Shown in pieces: positions 46,001 to 56,658 of a stretch of DNA of 64,000 nucleotides. A program made the translations under genes and the position numbers. This DNA comes from Ailurus styani. Its lineage: Eukaryota > Chordata > Mammalia > Carnivora > Ailuridae. The notes beneath the pieces are model-generated. The model did no database searches. It was not told where the DNA came from and saw nothing but the letters and a program-made list of their open reading frames with translations. Numbering within the stretch: the stretch's first letter is position 1; every line of letters starts with the position of its first letter. Location of the stretch: contig LNAC01000032.1 of assembly GCA_002007465.1 (NCBI GenBank), positions 6,726,889 through 6,790,888 on the forward strand, given 5' to 3'.

Positions 46001-48350
46001 ACAATGAGAACTAAAATGGATACATTGTAATGGAACTTAAATACATGTTTTTAAGATATTTATCAATGTTGTCACTATTTCTGAGAATCAGTCCTCACTT
46101 TAAATATTTAACATCTTTGAAGAGAAAGTTACTATATATTATTGATTTAAGGGAGAAAAGCTTTAGGCTGAGTTTCCTTAATGCCTTTAATAGGAATTAA
46201 ATATTTGTTGACAGTGGAGATTTTGAAGGGGAAAAAACCAAACATGCTTCTAAAATCTAGCCACTCAATCAAATTACATGCTTTCTATCTGGTCCAACTA
46301 CACTCTATTTACAGAAAATTGAAACTAATGTAAAACTAGCCACCACTGGAATCAGCACACATAATTCAGGTTACAACGGACTGGTGTGGGAGTAAGAGGA
46401 CTTCTTTCTTTCCTGACAGTTAACAACTTGGCAGTTAATTTGGGCAAATTATTAATATAAGTTGGCAACTGGGAAATAACGTCACAAAACAATCATATTC
46501 TTCTGACCTGGTATTACCATTTTTGTGAATACATTCAAGGGTATAACTCAAAGGAGAAAAAAAAAAAACCCTAACAATTGGTATAGGGCTACTTACCAAA
46601 ACATAATGAATAAAATATACATATGCACAAACATTCCAAATTTCCAACTGCAGGGGAATGGTTAGGCCTACCGTGATGTTAATCTAAAACAGGATTATAT
46701 AGTTGTAAGAAAAAGATGAGGACTATATTAAAATATGTAAAGTACTAAAGTAAAAGCAATAATAAAGGGAAAAAAGTCAAAATTTTATATAACTTCAGAA
46801 AAGCTATCAGAATAACAGGATCAAAAGATTTTGATGTTTATAATTACTTGAAACATTTTTCATCTTATGTTACTTTTATGCTGATTCTGTTTAGATGTTT
46901 CTTTCAATGTTATCATTCAGTTACTATGCTTTCTATTCAATTACATGCTTCCTACCAAGCCATAATTCAAAGAATCTCTAGATTTATAATGTCATCTAGT
47001 TTACCTCCTCTAAATCTGTCTACTACCTGAATCTGCCTTTTATTTTTTTAATATTATCCCTTTTTTAGGTATAGTATTGTCTTAAAAAACAAAAAACAAC
47101 CAAACAGAAGCCTTCTGTGTTTGGGGGCTGAAATCCATCTCCAAATAATTTTCACTAATTTGGTCCTAGTTCTGTCTTTTGGTCTATAAAGAATATATCT
47201 CATTCTCCTTCCACCAGTAAGACTTTCAAATGCTATGTTTCACGTCAGCTACATAGAAGTCCAGACTGCTCCAGGCTAAGCAGCCCTTTCAATCTCAAAA
47301 TTATCTTAATTCATGTTTTATTCCCTGACATTCAGGACCGATGAGTTCAAAGTTTGCCGAATCAATATGGTTTTTCTCCCCCCTCAACATCCCCATCAGT
47401 CTCAGTCTGGTTTGCAAATGTCCCTCTTACACTCTAACACCCAAAATCCAACAAAATCTTCCAAGTGTTGGCTGCATTATGGAAATTTTTGTCCTTTAGA
47501 TGTGAAATCCTGAGTTGTGGGGGTTTTGTTTTTGTTTTACAAGGAACGGTTCTTAAAAACATAACGTTACATATATTCATTCAATTTCATCATCTAACAT
47601 TTGGTCCATCGTACTTAGCCTTTAAATACCTTCTGGCTAACTTACCTTTCCTGAACTCAAGTTACCTTAACTACATCCAGGGCCATAGTAATGGAGTTGA
47701 CCCCCAACGCCCTCGGGGTAGTCCAAGTCTTCCCTATGGGAATGGAGGTTATTCTCCAATTTTGTTACCGAATAAAACTGTCATACACATATTGCGTGTA
47801 CGGCTCTGTTTCTCTCCCTACCCCCCCCCACACACACCCCCACACGCTGTGGGTTAAACCCCGCTGAGCGCTGGGAACTCCTGATTGCACAGCGCCTTAG
47901 ATAACGATGACTTATCCTACTGTAACATAAACAAGCACACTGCAGTGATAGATACAAAGAGAGAGATGAAAGATATGGGCCCGCTACCAACTCAACAGTT
48001 TCCCTGCAAAAACCCGGTCTCCCATCACGAAAGGACACGGAAGAGCCACTGGGACAAGGACGAGAGGGGGGAATCATTCGCGCTCCAAGGCGGCTGCGCC
48101 GGCGCACGCCCCCGCCGTCTGCGCACAGGGTCACGGGGTAACGCGCACTCGCCAAACCCCGCCCCTTGGCCCGGGGAGGTTTACACCACCCCCCACGCCC
48201 ACCTCGGGAAAGTGCGTGGATCGGGGCTGGCGGCCGGCGGCGATTACCTGTGAGCCGGGCGAACCCGGTAATGCTCTCGGGGACGGGGAGCCGCTTTAGA
48301 TACGCCGGGAGCTGCACCTTCACGATGCGGGCCACGCTCTCCAGCACCAT
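33953..48350 (-). CDS. CISD2: CISD2 (NAF-1/Miner1), complete coding sequence in three exons
   Basis: CDGSH iron-sulfur protein of the ER and outer mitochondrial membrane, acting in calcium balance, autophagy and lifespan control; loss causes Wolfram syndrome 2 in people. Coding exons on the minus strand are 48350-48248, 35849-35635 and 34042-33953, joining to 135 residues, the same length as human. An N-terminal segment (1-36, MVLESVARIVKVQLPAYL) precedes one membrane helix (about 37-60, LLPFLGVLALLGYLA), a basic KKKQQK patch and the CDGSH domain. The 2Fe-2S ligands C99, C101, C110 and H114 are all present (YCRCWRSKT, then FPACDGSH). The C terminus is LKKKEV. The start codon is in a CpG island. 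Against human as I remember it, I see V56I and P61L just after the helix. Confidence 0.96.
34374..34726. mobile_element. Tigger/pogo-like non-autonomous DNA transposon with terminal inverted repeats
   Basis: cagttgacccttgaacaac at the left end matches gttgttcaagggtcaactg at the right end (34708-34726) as a 19-bp perfect inverted repeat. The 353-bp interior has no open frame. TA precedes the left end. It lies in CISD2 intron 2. Confidence 0.85.
35280..35440 (+). mobile_element. MIR next to CISD2 exon 2
   Basis: gatgaagtaacctgcccaaa and gtcatactatcagtggcaga follow the MIR 3' half; a G/A-rich run replaces part of the core. Confidence 0.65.
35635..35849 (-). CDS. CISD2: CISD2 coding exon 2 (membrane helix and first cluster ligands)
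   Basis: Acceptor (AG, seen as ct at 35850-35851) and donor GTAAGA below 35635. Encodes residues 35-106: VSEWLRLLPFLGVLALLGYL, then AIRPFLLKKKQQK, and ends in AAYCRCWRSKT with C99 and C101. Confidence 0.95.
36720..36885 (+). mobile_element. MIR
   Basis: ggtaccattattatacccat and following sequence match the MIR core; in CISD2 intron 1. Confidence 0.65.
37438..38130. mobile_element. MER5-like fragment split by another unassigned repeat
   Basis: agtagtcactagccacactg at the left and aacatttccatcatgttttt near 38080 look like the two parts of a MER5-type element. The 400-bp middle (ending near 37900) is a different repeat that I cannot name; its 105-codon frame is not a gene. Confidence 0.5.
38673..38858 (-). 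mobile_element. CAN SINE (musteloid-like) in CISD2 intron 1
   Basis: Contains the young-type ggcagagg...ttaacccactgagcc head. ggaaatgttt flanks it on both sides (38663-38672, 38862-38871). Confidence 0.92.
38860..40239. other. CISD2 intron 1, mostly unrecognised
   Basis: AT-rich; an old repeat-like stretch at 39560-39870 and nothing coding. Confidence 0.55.
41272..41476 (+). mobile_element. CAN SINE in CISD2 intron 1
   Basis: Duplication aataagcaatacag / aataaggaatacag; inserted in an L2 fragment. Confidence 0.93.
41757..41954 (+). mobile_element. CAN SINE in CISD2 intron 1
   Basis: aaaatcaacag at 41746-41756 and 41955-41965 marks the insertion into the same L2. Confidence 0.93.
42638..42830 (+). 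mobile_element. CAN SINE, musteloid-like subtype
   Basis: aaagcctctgccttcagctc and acttgtaatctctctctctg identify the young subtype; aaaaatgaggta / aaaaagtgaggta flanks. Confidence 0.92.
43386..43579 (+). mobile_element. CAN SINE, young musteloid-like copy
   Basis: Near-consensus element with aaaaaaaatcag on both sides (43374-43385 and about 43580-43591). Confidence 0.93.
44640..45070 (-). mobile_element. Old L1 3'-region fragment
   Basis: Reversed L1 text (gagattcatccagtggatca, tattataaataaggctgcta). Confidence 0.5.
45071..47869. other. CISD2 intron 1, promoter-proximal part
   Basis: No SINE or L1 of recent age in about 2.8 kb; possible old L1 text at 46480-46840. No coding exon seen. Confidence 0.55.
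48248..48350 (-). CDS. CISD2: CISD2 coding exon 1
   Basis: ATG at 48350-48348, reading MVLESVARIVKVQLPAYL to GFARLT with a split Val codon; donor GTAATC follows below 48248. The 34 codons match the known CISD2 N terminus. The long open frame around it is only GC-rich shadow. Confidence 0.95.
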
Positions 48351-48534
48351 CCTCGCCAGCAGCGTCCGCTCCCCTCCCGGCCCGCGCCGTTCTCCGGCCG
48401 AGCTGTCGCGCCTGCGCCGAGAGCGGAAGCGGCCGGCGGGCGTCGCGGTCTGGGTCCCGCGGCGGGCAGGAGGGGGCGGCGCTGGGGGCCCCCGGAGGAG
48501 AGGTTGACCTGCTGGGCGCCGATTGGCAGCGGGC

Positions 48535-48976
48535 GAGTGACGTGCGGACGCCAGGGGGGTGCGCGCGCCCGCGAGGTGCGCAGCCGCGGGAAGGGGTGAG
48601 TGACGAGGCCCTCCGTGGGGTCGGCTTCGAAGCGGGCGTGCGTTCACGCTGGGCCTTTCACATCCTTAGACGCTCGAGGCCGGCAGAAAGAACACCGTGT
48701 CGGTTAAGATAAAGCATGTGAGAGTGCTCTGTAACCGGAAAGTGCCTTTCAAAAGTGAGTGACGTGCGGACGCCAGGGGGGTGCGCGCGCCCGCGAGGTG
48801 CGCAGCCGCGGGAAGGGGTGAGTGACGAGGCCGTCCGTGGGGTCGGCTTCGAAGCTTGCGTGTGTTCACGCTGGGCCTTTCACATCCTTAGACGCTCGAG
48901 GCCGGCAGAAAGAACACCGTGTCGGTTAAGATAAAGCATGTGAGAGTGCTCTGTAACCGGAAAGTGCCTTTCAAAA
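48535..48976 (+). other. UBE2D3: Probable non-coding first exon region of UBE2D3
   Basis: Inferred from head-to-head order with CISD2. Strong donor-like GTGAGT sites follow tttcaaaa at 48755 and 48977, and ggaagggg in each copy. No MALKRINK start exon was seen downstream, fitting a long first intron leaving the window. Transcription is not shown by the sequence. Confidence 0.4.
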
Positions 48977-48982
48977 GTGAGT
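48535..48982. repeat. 222-bp tandem duplication in the CpG island
   Basis: Copy 1 is 48535-48756 and copy 2 48757-48978, each starting gagtgacgtgcggacgcc; identity runs four bases further. I count four differences (ctccg/gtccg, gg/tt in gcgggcg, and one c/t). It duplicates the CRE-like TGACGTG and an ETS-like ccggaa site. A recent real duplication or unresolved haplotypes are both possible. Confidence 0.92.
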
Positions 48983-49487
48983 TTCTCCTGGCGTCGCTTT
49001 TACTTCGGCCTCTCGTCCCGGCCCCTTTCTTCCCGGAAACGGTCGAGTGCCTGGGCCCTAGGATTGCGTGCTCACTGAGAGGACCCTCTCCGGCCACCCT
49101 GCGGCGCCCACTCCGTGCCCTCACCCCTACAAGCCAGGTTTAAAAAGAAGAAGTTAAAATACGCAAACGACGAACTGTTTAAAGCTAGCCACTCGGCAGT
49201 TTTGTGTAACCCTGAGGGGGTTTTCTGCTCCTTAGATTTGACCCGCGATAGCCCCCCTTTAGACCTTTCGGTTCCTTCTGCAGATCTTTTTTCTTTTTTC
49301 ATTTAACTAAAACTAGAAAAGTGGTAAAAGAATATAAATCTTTCAAGTGACTTATGTTGTAGGATGTCTGCTACAGGCTAAAATATCTGTGAAGATCTTT
49401 AATTTTATTTGTTTATTAATGTCTTTTTTTAATTGAACGACAGCTTCACTTCCTTGCAGCGCTTTCCTTGACATGACTTGGTTTCCT

Positions 49488-49769
49488 TTTTTTTTTTAAA
49501 GATTTTATTTATTTCACAGAGGGAGAGAGATCACAAGGAGACAGAGAGAGAAGGAGAAGCAGGCTCCCTGCTGAGCAGAGAGCCCGATGNTTTTTTAAAG
49601 ATTTTATTTATTTATTTCACAGAGGGAGAGAGATCACAAGGAGACAGAGAGAAGGGGAAGCAGGCTCCCTGCTGAGCAGAGAGCCCGATGAGGGCTCGAT
49701 CCCAGGACCCTGAGATCATGACCTGAGCCGAAGGCAGAGGCTTTAACCCACTGAGCCACCCAGGCGCCC
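49488..49769 (-). mobile_element. CAN SINE interrupted by a one-base assembly gap (N at 49590)
   Basis: The left part (to 49589) ends at gagcccgatg; after the N the element restarts at its tail and runs through the same point to a full head. About 98 bases are thus present twice with small differences in the ATTT run and GA tract. This is an unmerged contig overlap rather than two insertions. Confidence 0.9.
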
Positions 49770-50384
49770 TGTTTCCTATTTTTACTGAAGTGAAATATCC
49801 GAAGTAATGCGTTTGCTGATTGCATGTTGTGTATGTGGTGTGCTATCTTAATAAGGTGTCTTACTGTTCTGAACTCCACCTCACCAATAATATGTAATAC
49901 CAACGAACTGCTTAGGGTGCAGTATTTAATTTTGTGTGACTTACTATAACAGCCCGTTGTAATAAATAGTTTTCTTCTTTATTTTTCACTTGCATTTTCA
50001 TTGTAAAGTGAGAAAGAGAAGACATTTTTTTTAAGTAACTGTTTTCTACTCTTTAATATGTGATGGTTTTTCACTTTAAAAAAAAAGTTAGTTGAAATCT
50101 AGATAAACCAATTTTTTAAATCATTTTACCCTGTTCAAAATACAATTACAGTGGAAATTCAATGAAAACGTTTAGATACAGGTTCATGAACCAGAGCAAT
50201 ATAGAAGGTTATATAGAAAGTGATGATCAAAAGGTTGTTTACATTTGGATTCCTTTTCAGTTTCATTTTGGGAGCTAACTGTTGGTTTGGTGAAAGTAGG
50301 ACCCTGAGGCTTGTTTATTATGAATATGATATTCTCAGATATCCTTGTCCTCTGGATTGTTCTTTTGGGGGTTATCTTTATTTA

Positions 50385-50569
50385 TTTTTTAATATTTTAT
50401 TTGCTTATTTGACAGAGAGCACAAGCAGGGGGAGCAGGAGGCAGAGGGAGAGGGCGAAGCAGACTCCCCGCTGAGCAGGGAGACCGATGCGGGGCTTGAT
50501 CCCAGGACTCTGGGATCATGACCTGATCGGAAGGCAGACGCTGAACCGTCTATGCCACCCAGGCTCCCC
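50385..50569 (-). mobile_element. CAN SINE
   Basis: Reverse element; ggttatctttatt and ggtttatctttaat flank it. Confidence 0.9.
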
Positions 50570-50849
50570 TTAGGGTTTATCTTTAATCTCTGTTGATCAG
50601 ATGTAGAAGTAGCCTTGGAGAGATGATGGAACTAGAGGTGGGTTGGGAGCGAGGCAAATTAGGGGAAGAAAAGATTGGAGGTAGCCCCTAAATATTTGTT
50701 TCTTAATTAGAGGCTGTGTAGCCTTGACAAAGGCAAAGCAAAATATGTTGCGTGAGATTCTTTACGCTCCTAAGGTTTTTCTTTAAAGGAATTAAAAAGT
50801 AAATGCTTCAGTTAAGAGATACAGCATAGTAAAATGTTCAGCTGCCAAA

Positions 50850-51110
50850 GGTACAATTCGATGTGATCAGTGCACAGATCAATATATATGGAATATCTCC
50901 AACACCTGAGAGATCTTTGTGTCCCCTCTCCCTGCCACCGCCACTACTATTCTCTCTTGCTTTGCATGTTCTTGGACTTCATATAAAAGGAACTATACAA
51001 TATATGTAGTTCTTTTGTGACTGGCTTCCCTGAGCAGTTTATGTGGATAGCTGGTTTGCTATTTCCAAGTAGAAGAAATGTGAGTGTAAGTCTTATCTGC
51101 ATATCTATCG

Positions 51111-51170
<60 letters not shown>

Positions 51171-51240
51171 TTTCTTTCTTTATCTTATAATTTAGAGAAA
51201 ATGCATTACATGAACTACATTAATGTATAAAAGGTGATAA
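50850..51240 (-). mobile_element. Old L1 fragment with a TTTC microsatellite
   Basis: Reversed L1 text to about 51060, then (TTTC)n at 51111-51180. Confidence 0.5.
51111..51180. repeat. (TTTC)n microsatellite
   Basis: About sixteen TTTC units with one interruption near 51170. Confidence 0.95.
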
Positions 51241-51612
51241 GTTTCCTAACCCCACCAATAAAATTCTCATTGTATATTTTAGGGAATATTTTCTTAGATT
51301 TCTTTTACTTTAAAACTTAAATCTTATTCATTCATATTTTTTAATTTGCATTTCATTTCCACAATCCTGCCTTCTTGGCAGTACGTGAAACAGAGGGGCT
51401 GAAAATTATATTCTACACAGAAGTGACAGGCTTAGCTAACCACTTTTTGACATGGTGTCCAACAAAATCTGGTTTTATTAGTGTTTATTTCCTATATTTA
51501 GATGCCATCTTTAAAAGACACGAGGATATTTTATGGTTACAAAAGGCCAGACAAAATAATACGTGAATAAAGCTAAAGGAGTTACTATTTAATGTTAAGA
51601 ATTTGAATGAGG

Positions 51613-51809
51613 GGGGCACCTGGGTGGCTCAGTGGGTTAAAGCCTCTGCCTACGGCTCAGGTCATGATCTCAGGGTCCTGGCATCAAATGCCGCATGGGG
51701 CTCTCTGCTCAGCAGGGAGCCTGTTTCCTCCTCTCTCTGTGCCTGCCTCTCTGCCTACTCGTGATCTCTCTCTCTCTGTCAAATAAATAAATAAAATCTT
51801 TTAAAAAAA
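51613..51809 (+). mobile_element. CAN SINE, young musteloid-like copy with 16-bp duplication
   Basis: aagaatttgaatgagg (51597-51612) and aagaatttgagtgagg (51810-51825), one mismatch; inserted beyond the CpG island. Confidence 0.94.
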
Positions 51810-52079
51810 AAGAATTTGAGTGAGGATCAGTAAATCTTCTGCCTACTTTGTGTCCTCGCTAGACCCAAGACGCTAATTTCTTTACAAGTTTCCTTCTGTA
51901 AGTTCATCTAGTCCCATGAATTCAAATGTGATCAATAAGTTAACATAGCCCAGATCTCTATTTCCAGCCTGGATTTCTCTTGTACAGCAAATCCCAGATG
52001 CCTACTGGACATCTCTGTGGATCTTTACCTATTTTGCTAATGCTTTGCTCATCTTTTTCATTGATTTATGTTTTCTGGA

Positions 52080-52740
52080 AAATAATACCTTGTTGGTTAT
52101 ATTGGTTGCCTTTCTTCTTCCAGTCTAAGCCTTTTCTTTAACCTTTGTTTATAGTATCTTTTCTTATACTGAAATTTAGTTTAATGTAGGCAGATTTATC
52201 TATCTTTTACATTATATTTTGTACTCTGGATATCTTAAGAAATCCTTTCCTACCTCAAAATAACAAAGATTTTTATCTGTCTTTTTACTAAAAGTTTAAA
52301 ACTCTTACTCTTCATATGTAGGTTTTTATTCAGCCTATATTTGTGCAGGAGGTAGAGATCTAATTTTGTTTTATATATGTACAATTGTTCTAGAAGCATT
52401 TCTTGGATAGTTTAACTTTTCTTTCATGTCACTAATCTCAAATCAGTTTTCCACACATCTGTGAGTAGTTTATTCTTTTCCATCAGTCAATCTGTATAAC
52501 TTCCGTGACATTACCACACTATTGTAATTGCTACAGCTTTATAGTAAGTGTTAATACCCAGGAGGATATTAACAGCAGTTAATATCCACATATTTTCTTC
52601 AAAATTATCTTGGAAATGCCAGTTATAGATAACTCTATATGAATTTTAGAGTTATCTTGTTAATATCTATTGAAAAAACTTAAGAGTTTTATTGAAAACT
52701 TGTTAGAACTTCAGTTTCTCCTCTAATCTGCTGATATTAA
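52080..52740 (-). mobile_element. Old L1 ORF2 fragment
   Basis: Reversed L1 text (tgttctagaagcatttcttg, attgctacagctttatagta). Confidence 0.55.
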
Positions 52741-53449
52741 TGGTTGTTCTGACTAGATATAATTAATTGTTTTCATGTTCTTAATGAATGGTTGCTGTCA
52801 TCTGTATCATCATCGTCATCAATGAATGAGCCTTTTCTCTGGCTTTGAGATCATAAATTCAGAAATACTACCTTCTGACCACAACCTTGTATATCTGTTT
52901 ATACATCTTCTATTCCACTCCCTTACTCCTACTTAACATACTCTCTGACTTTATCAAGATATTTGGTGTTGAAACCATCTCTTTTTCTAGTCTGTCAGTC
53001 CATTCCTGGATTTATTTACTTTTTTCATTCCTTCACATCTTCACTATTTTACATTACTTATTTATTAAGCCTTCTAATTGTCACTACCAGGCTTATTCTG
53101 AGCTTCGATGACCCTGAATTTTAGTTAACTGATAAGCTCTCCTCACCAGCATCTCTAAACGTGGCTGTAATTCCTCCTGTACTTAGCATCTGCCCTGCTC
53201 TCCATGTCTTCGGCACCCTGTGTTCTAGAGCTTATCCTCCAAGACCTTGCTTCATCAGTTATCTTTTCAAATTTTTATTTTTCTTGCTCTCTACTGGCCC
53301 ACAAAAAATGATCTCCAGGCTTTTAGATTTCACCAATAAGTTTTTTAATTGTAATCAACATGGGTTTGCCAATTTTTTATTTTGTCAAGAAAAGGTATTT
53401 AAAAGCAATATGACAAAAAACTATTACCACCTACTAGAAGGGAGTATAA

Positions 53450-53640
53450 CATAACAGGTAAGACCATAGACTTTGGAGCTAGACTGTTTAGAATTCTGGC
53501 TCTGTCAAAATAAATTATGTGACCTATAAAAATACAGGTAATACCTACCTCTTAAGGTTGTATTGTGTATACTAATTCAGTGGATTAATACATATAAAGC
53601 AACTAAACCCACTTGGCACATACCCATGCACAGTTGTGTT
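53450..53640 (+). mobile_element. MIR-like fragment
   Basis: gactttggagctagactgtt ... attctggctctgtc resembles MIR flank and core. Confidence 0.55.
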
Positions 53641-54029
53641 ATCTTCTCTCTTACATCACTATTAGCACATCTTGTTTATTATAGCTACACTTGGTTTTTT
53701 ACAGTTGTTGCTGTAGGTCTGCGTGGTCAGTGTGATGATAGTGCAGTGTGTCACTGTTAATCACATGTGGCTTTTGGTGATCTTATTAAGATTGCTGTAA
53801 GTATAAAATGCTCAAGGGGACCCCTGCAGATTTCTGGACGACTTCTGTGTATCTCCTTCTTCCCTTACTCCACTCTACAAAGACAGCAAGTAGACAAAGA
53901 GTAGGTCGTACAAGTTTATAGAGAGAGAAAAACAGGTTTCATATGAGGCACACAAAGGTAAATGTGTTGGACTTCTCAGTAGCAACTCTGGAAACAAAAG
54001 GGTAATAGAGCAGTGCTTCAAAATTCTGA
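53641..54029. other. Unrecognised intronic/intergenic DNA
   Basis: No gene, RNA or named repeat could be supported. Confidence 0.5.
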
Positions 54030-54044
54030 GGGAAAATTAATTCT

Positions 54045-54288
54045 TTTTTTTATTTTTGTCAAAAAAAAATGGAACACCTAACACAAGCATAGCTTTCTAA
54101 AGATTTTATTTATTCATTTGACACAGAGAGAGAGATTACAAGTAGGCAGAGACGCAGGCAGAGAGATAGAGGAGGAAGCAGGCTCCCCGCCGAGCAGAGA
54201 GCCTGATGCGGGCCTCGATCCCAAGACCCTGGGATCATGACCTGAGCCGAAGGCAGTGGCTTTAACCCACTGAGCCACCCAGGCGCCC
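54045..54288 (-). mobile_element. CAN SINE with extra non-SINE sequence at its 3' end
   Basis: The duplication gggaaaattaattct lies at 54030-54044 and 54289-54303. The SINE itself is about 54097-54288. Between its tail and the left duplication are about 52 extra bases: a 29-base stretch (54068-54096) identical to 54551-54579, then A/T runs that look like a second tail. Confidence 0.88.
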
Positions 54289-54565
54289 GGGAAAATTAAT
54301 TCTATTCTAGAATTCTATATGTCAACCTATTAATCAGTTACGAGGCTAAAATAAAGTTATGTTCAAACCTAAAAGGTCTCAGAAAATACTCCATACATCC
54401 TTTCTCAAGAAGCTAATGTATAAAGTGTACCACCCAAATGGGGATTAAATCAAGAAAAAGCAGAGCATATGTTTAAGGAAATATGAAACCCAAAATAAGA
54501 GAGAGGTAAAGGAATTGCAGATTGATGGATTGGAACAGTAAGATGAAATTAATGGAACACCTAAC

Positions 54566-55014
54566 ACAAGCATAGCTTTTTATATTGCTCTTCATTTTAT
54601 TGTGCTTCACAGATACTGCATTTTTTATGAACTAAAGGTTTGTGGCAGCCCTGCATAGAGCAAGTCTCTTGGCACTATTTTTCCAACAGCATTTGCTCAC
54701 TTTGTGTCTCTGACACATTTTGGTAATTCTCACAGTATTTCAGACTTCGTTATTATTTGTCTTGGTGATCTGTGATCAGTGATTATGACTCACGGGAAGA
54801 TCGGATGATGGTTAGCATTTTTAGTAATAAAGAATTTTTAATTAAGGTTTGTACATTTTTTTTTAGACAATTGCTATTGCATGTTTAGTAGACTATAGTA
54901 CAGTGTAAACATAACTTTTATATTCATTGGGAAACCAAAAACGTTATTTGAGATACCTGCTTTATTATGGTGGTTTGGAACTGAACCCACAATATCTGTT
55001 AGGTATGCCTGTAT
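54566..55014 (+). mobile_element. Tigger1-like DNA transposon remnant
   Basis: ttttattgtgcttcacagat, then catttgctcactttgtgtct and the end aggtatgcctgt are typical of internally deleted Tigger1. The left end has drifted (caagcatagc for caggcatacc). Confidence 0.75.
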
Positions 55015-55494
55015 GTCTGAACAAATTATTTGCAGGCTTTCCCTCCTGGGCTGTAGTTTGGAGTTAAATGAATGATTATTACGTCAGAAACTAAGCAGAT
55101 TTTTAAAAAGATTTCTTCTTAAACTTATCAATTTTTTTATTCAAACATTTTTAAAGGAATAAAACTTATTAAAAAGTATTTTGATTTTGGTGTTTGGTGT
55201 CACTTTATACTTCCCCTTTCTTCTTGAGGAGCCACATTTTAACTGCCTTGTCTTACCCACGGTTCTAAGAGGAAATGCAGCAAACTGGAAATAAAGGCAA
55301 AATTAGAGAAACAAAACTGGTGTTGGTAAATTAATCACATATGATAAACTTAAAAAAATCATCTCCCATAATACTTCCTGGTACTAAAAACAAGCAGTAT
55401 ATAGAATTGCCTAATAGGAAATTTCTGGAGACATGTGGTGGAAAAGAGTGAGCTTTGAAAAAACCTTTGTACGCTATAATTCTATGAGTGTATA

Positions 55495-55980
55495 GAGTTC
55501 TTCCTCAATTTACGATGGGGTTATGCCACAACAAACCCATCATAAGTTGAAAATAATGTAAGTTGCAAACGCACTTAATACACCTAATGAACATTATAGC
55601 TTAGTCTAGCCTACTTTAAACATGCTTACAACACTTACTTTAGCCTATAGTTAGGGAAGATTATCTAACACAAAGCCTAGTTTATACCAAATATCTCACC
55701 TAATTTATCGAATACTGTATTGAAGGTGAAAAACAGAAGAGTTGTATTGGTGCAGAATGGTTGTGCATGTATGTGTTGTTGATGCTGGTGATTTCATGGC
55801 GGCTGGGAGCTGTGGCTGCTGCCACTGCCCAGCATCACTAGAGAGTATCATTATCGCTGTCACTAGCCCAGGAGAAAATCCTAATGCAAAATTTGAAGTA
55901 CGGTTTCTGCCGAATGCATGTTGCTTTTGCATCATTATAAAGTTGAAAAATTGTGAGTCAAACAATGGTTAGGGACTGTA
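55495..55980. mobile_element. Tigger-like DNA transposon remnant
   Basis: aacccatcataagttgaaaa near the left and gttgaaaaattgtgagtcaa near the right, ending tagggactgta. The family is recognised; the exact subfamily is not. Confidence 0.65.
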
Positions 55981-56425
55981 TTGAGATGCCACTTTTGTAG
56001 TCATTGACTAGAAAAAGATTACGGTTAAGAAGTATATACAAACAGATATATTCATATATATGTAATAAAAAGCTTGATTCTGTAGACCTTTGAGGTTTCT
56101 TTTTCTTTTTTGGAAGCCACCTTTTTTTTGCCATAGAAATTCCATATTTACTGTAATCTTCATATGTAATCATTAAAATAATAGAACAGATTCTTATTTA
56201 CCTCAGAAGTTTATGGAACTAGCCTACTCCAAGTGTTCACGATGAATTAGGCAGTAAAGAAAACAGGAAACTAATGATTTGTGATAATACTGTTGTGCAC
56301 AGCATACATTTGAGATAGCTGAATTTTGTATGGAATCATGCTATTTAGATTAAAAAGCACTCAGTAATATCTTGTTTACAGCTGATTTGTTAAGGACGTA
56401 TCTAGGTTTTAAAAAACCTGTAAAT

Positions 56426-56658
56426 AGGGCACCTGGGTGGCTCAGTTGGTTAAGCTACTGCTTTCAGCTCAGGTCATCATCCTGGAGTCCTGGGGTCGAG
56501 TCCCATATCGGGCTTCCCGTGCTCTGCAGGGAGCCTGCTTCTCCCTCTCCCTCTGCCTCTCCCCCCACTTGTGTGCTCGCTCGCTCTCTCTCTCTCTGTC
56601 AAATAAATAAAATAAAAAAAACAAAAAACTTCATGAGTGTGAGAAATGAAATTAAAAA
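56426..56658 (+). mobile_element. CAN SINE with probable 3' transduction
   Basis: aaaaaacctgtaaat (56411-56425) recurs as aaaaagcctgtaaat beyond a second A run. Between the first tail (ends about 56625) and the second is about 26 bases of non-SINE sequence (cttcatgagtgtgagaaatg and a few more). Confidence 0.87.

Larger units (their letters stand above)
47870..49150. promoter_or_regulatory. CpG island: CISD2 promoter, probably shared with UBE2D3
   Basis: The only strongly GC- and CpG-rich stretch in the window. CISD2 exon 1 is transcribed leftward from it. An inverted CCAAT box (attgg, 48522-48526), a GGGGCGG box near 48474 and TGACGTG (about 48538-48544, again about 48760-48766) are visible. 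In human the UBE2D3 5' end lies head to head with CISD2 within about 100 bp, so the right half should contain the plus-strand UBE2D3 start; that part is synteny inference. Confidence 0.8.

Noticed and set aside
47781..48647. A 288-codon minus-strand open frame as a novel proline/arginine-rich protein
   Set aside because: It is a chance open frame in a CpG island. Only codons from the internal Met at 48350 to 48248 are real, as CISD2 exon 1, which splices out.
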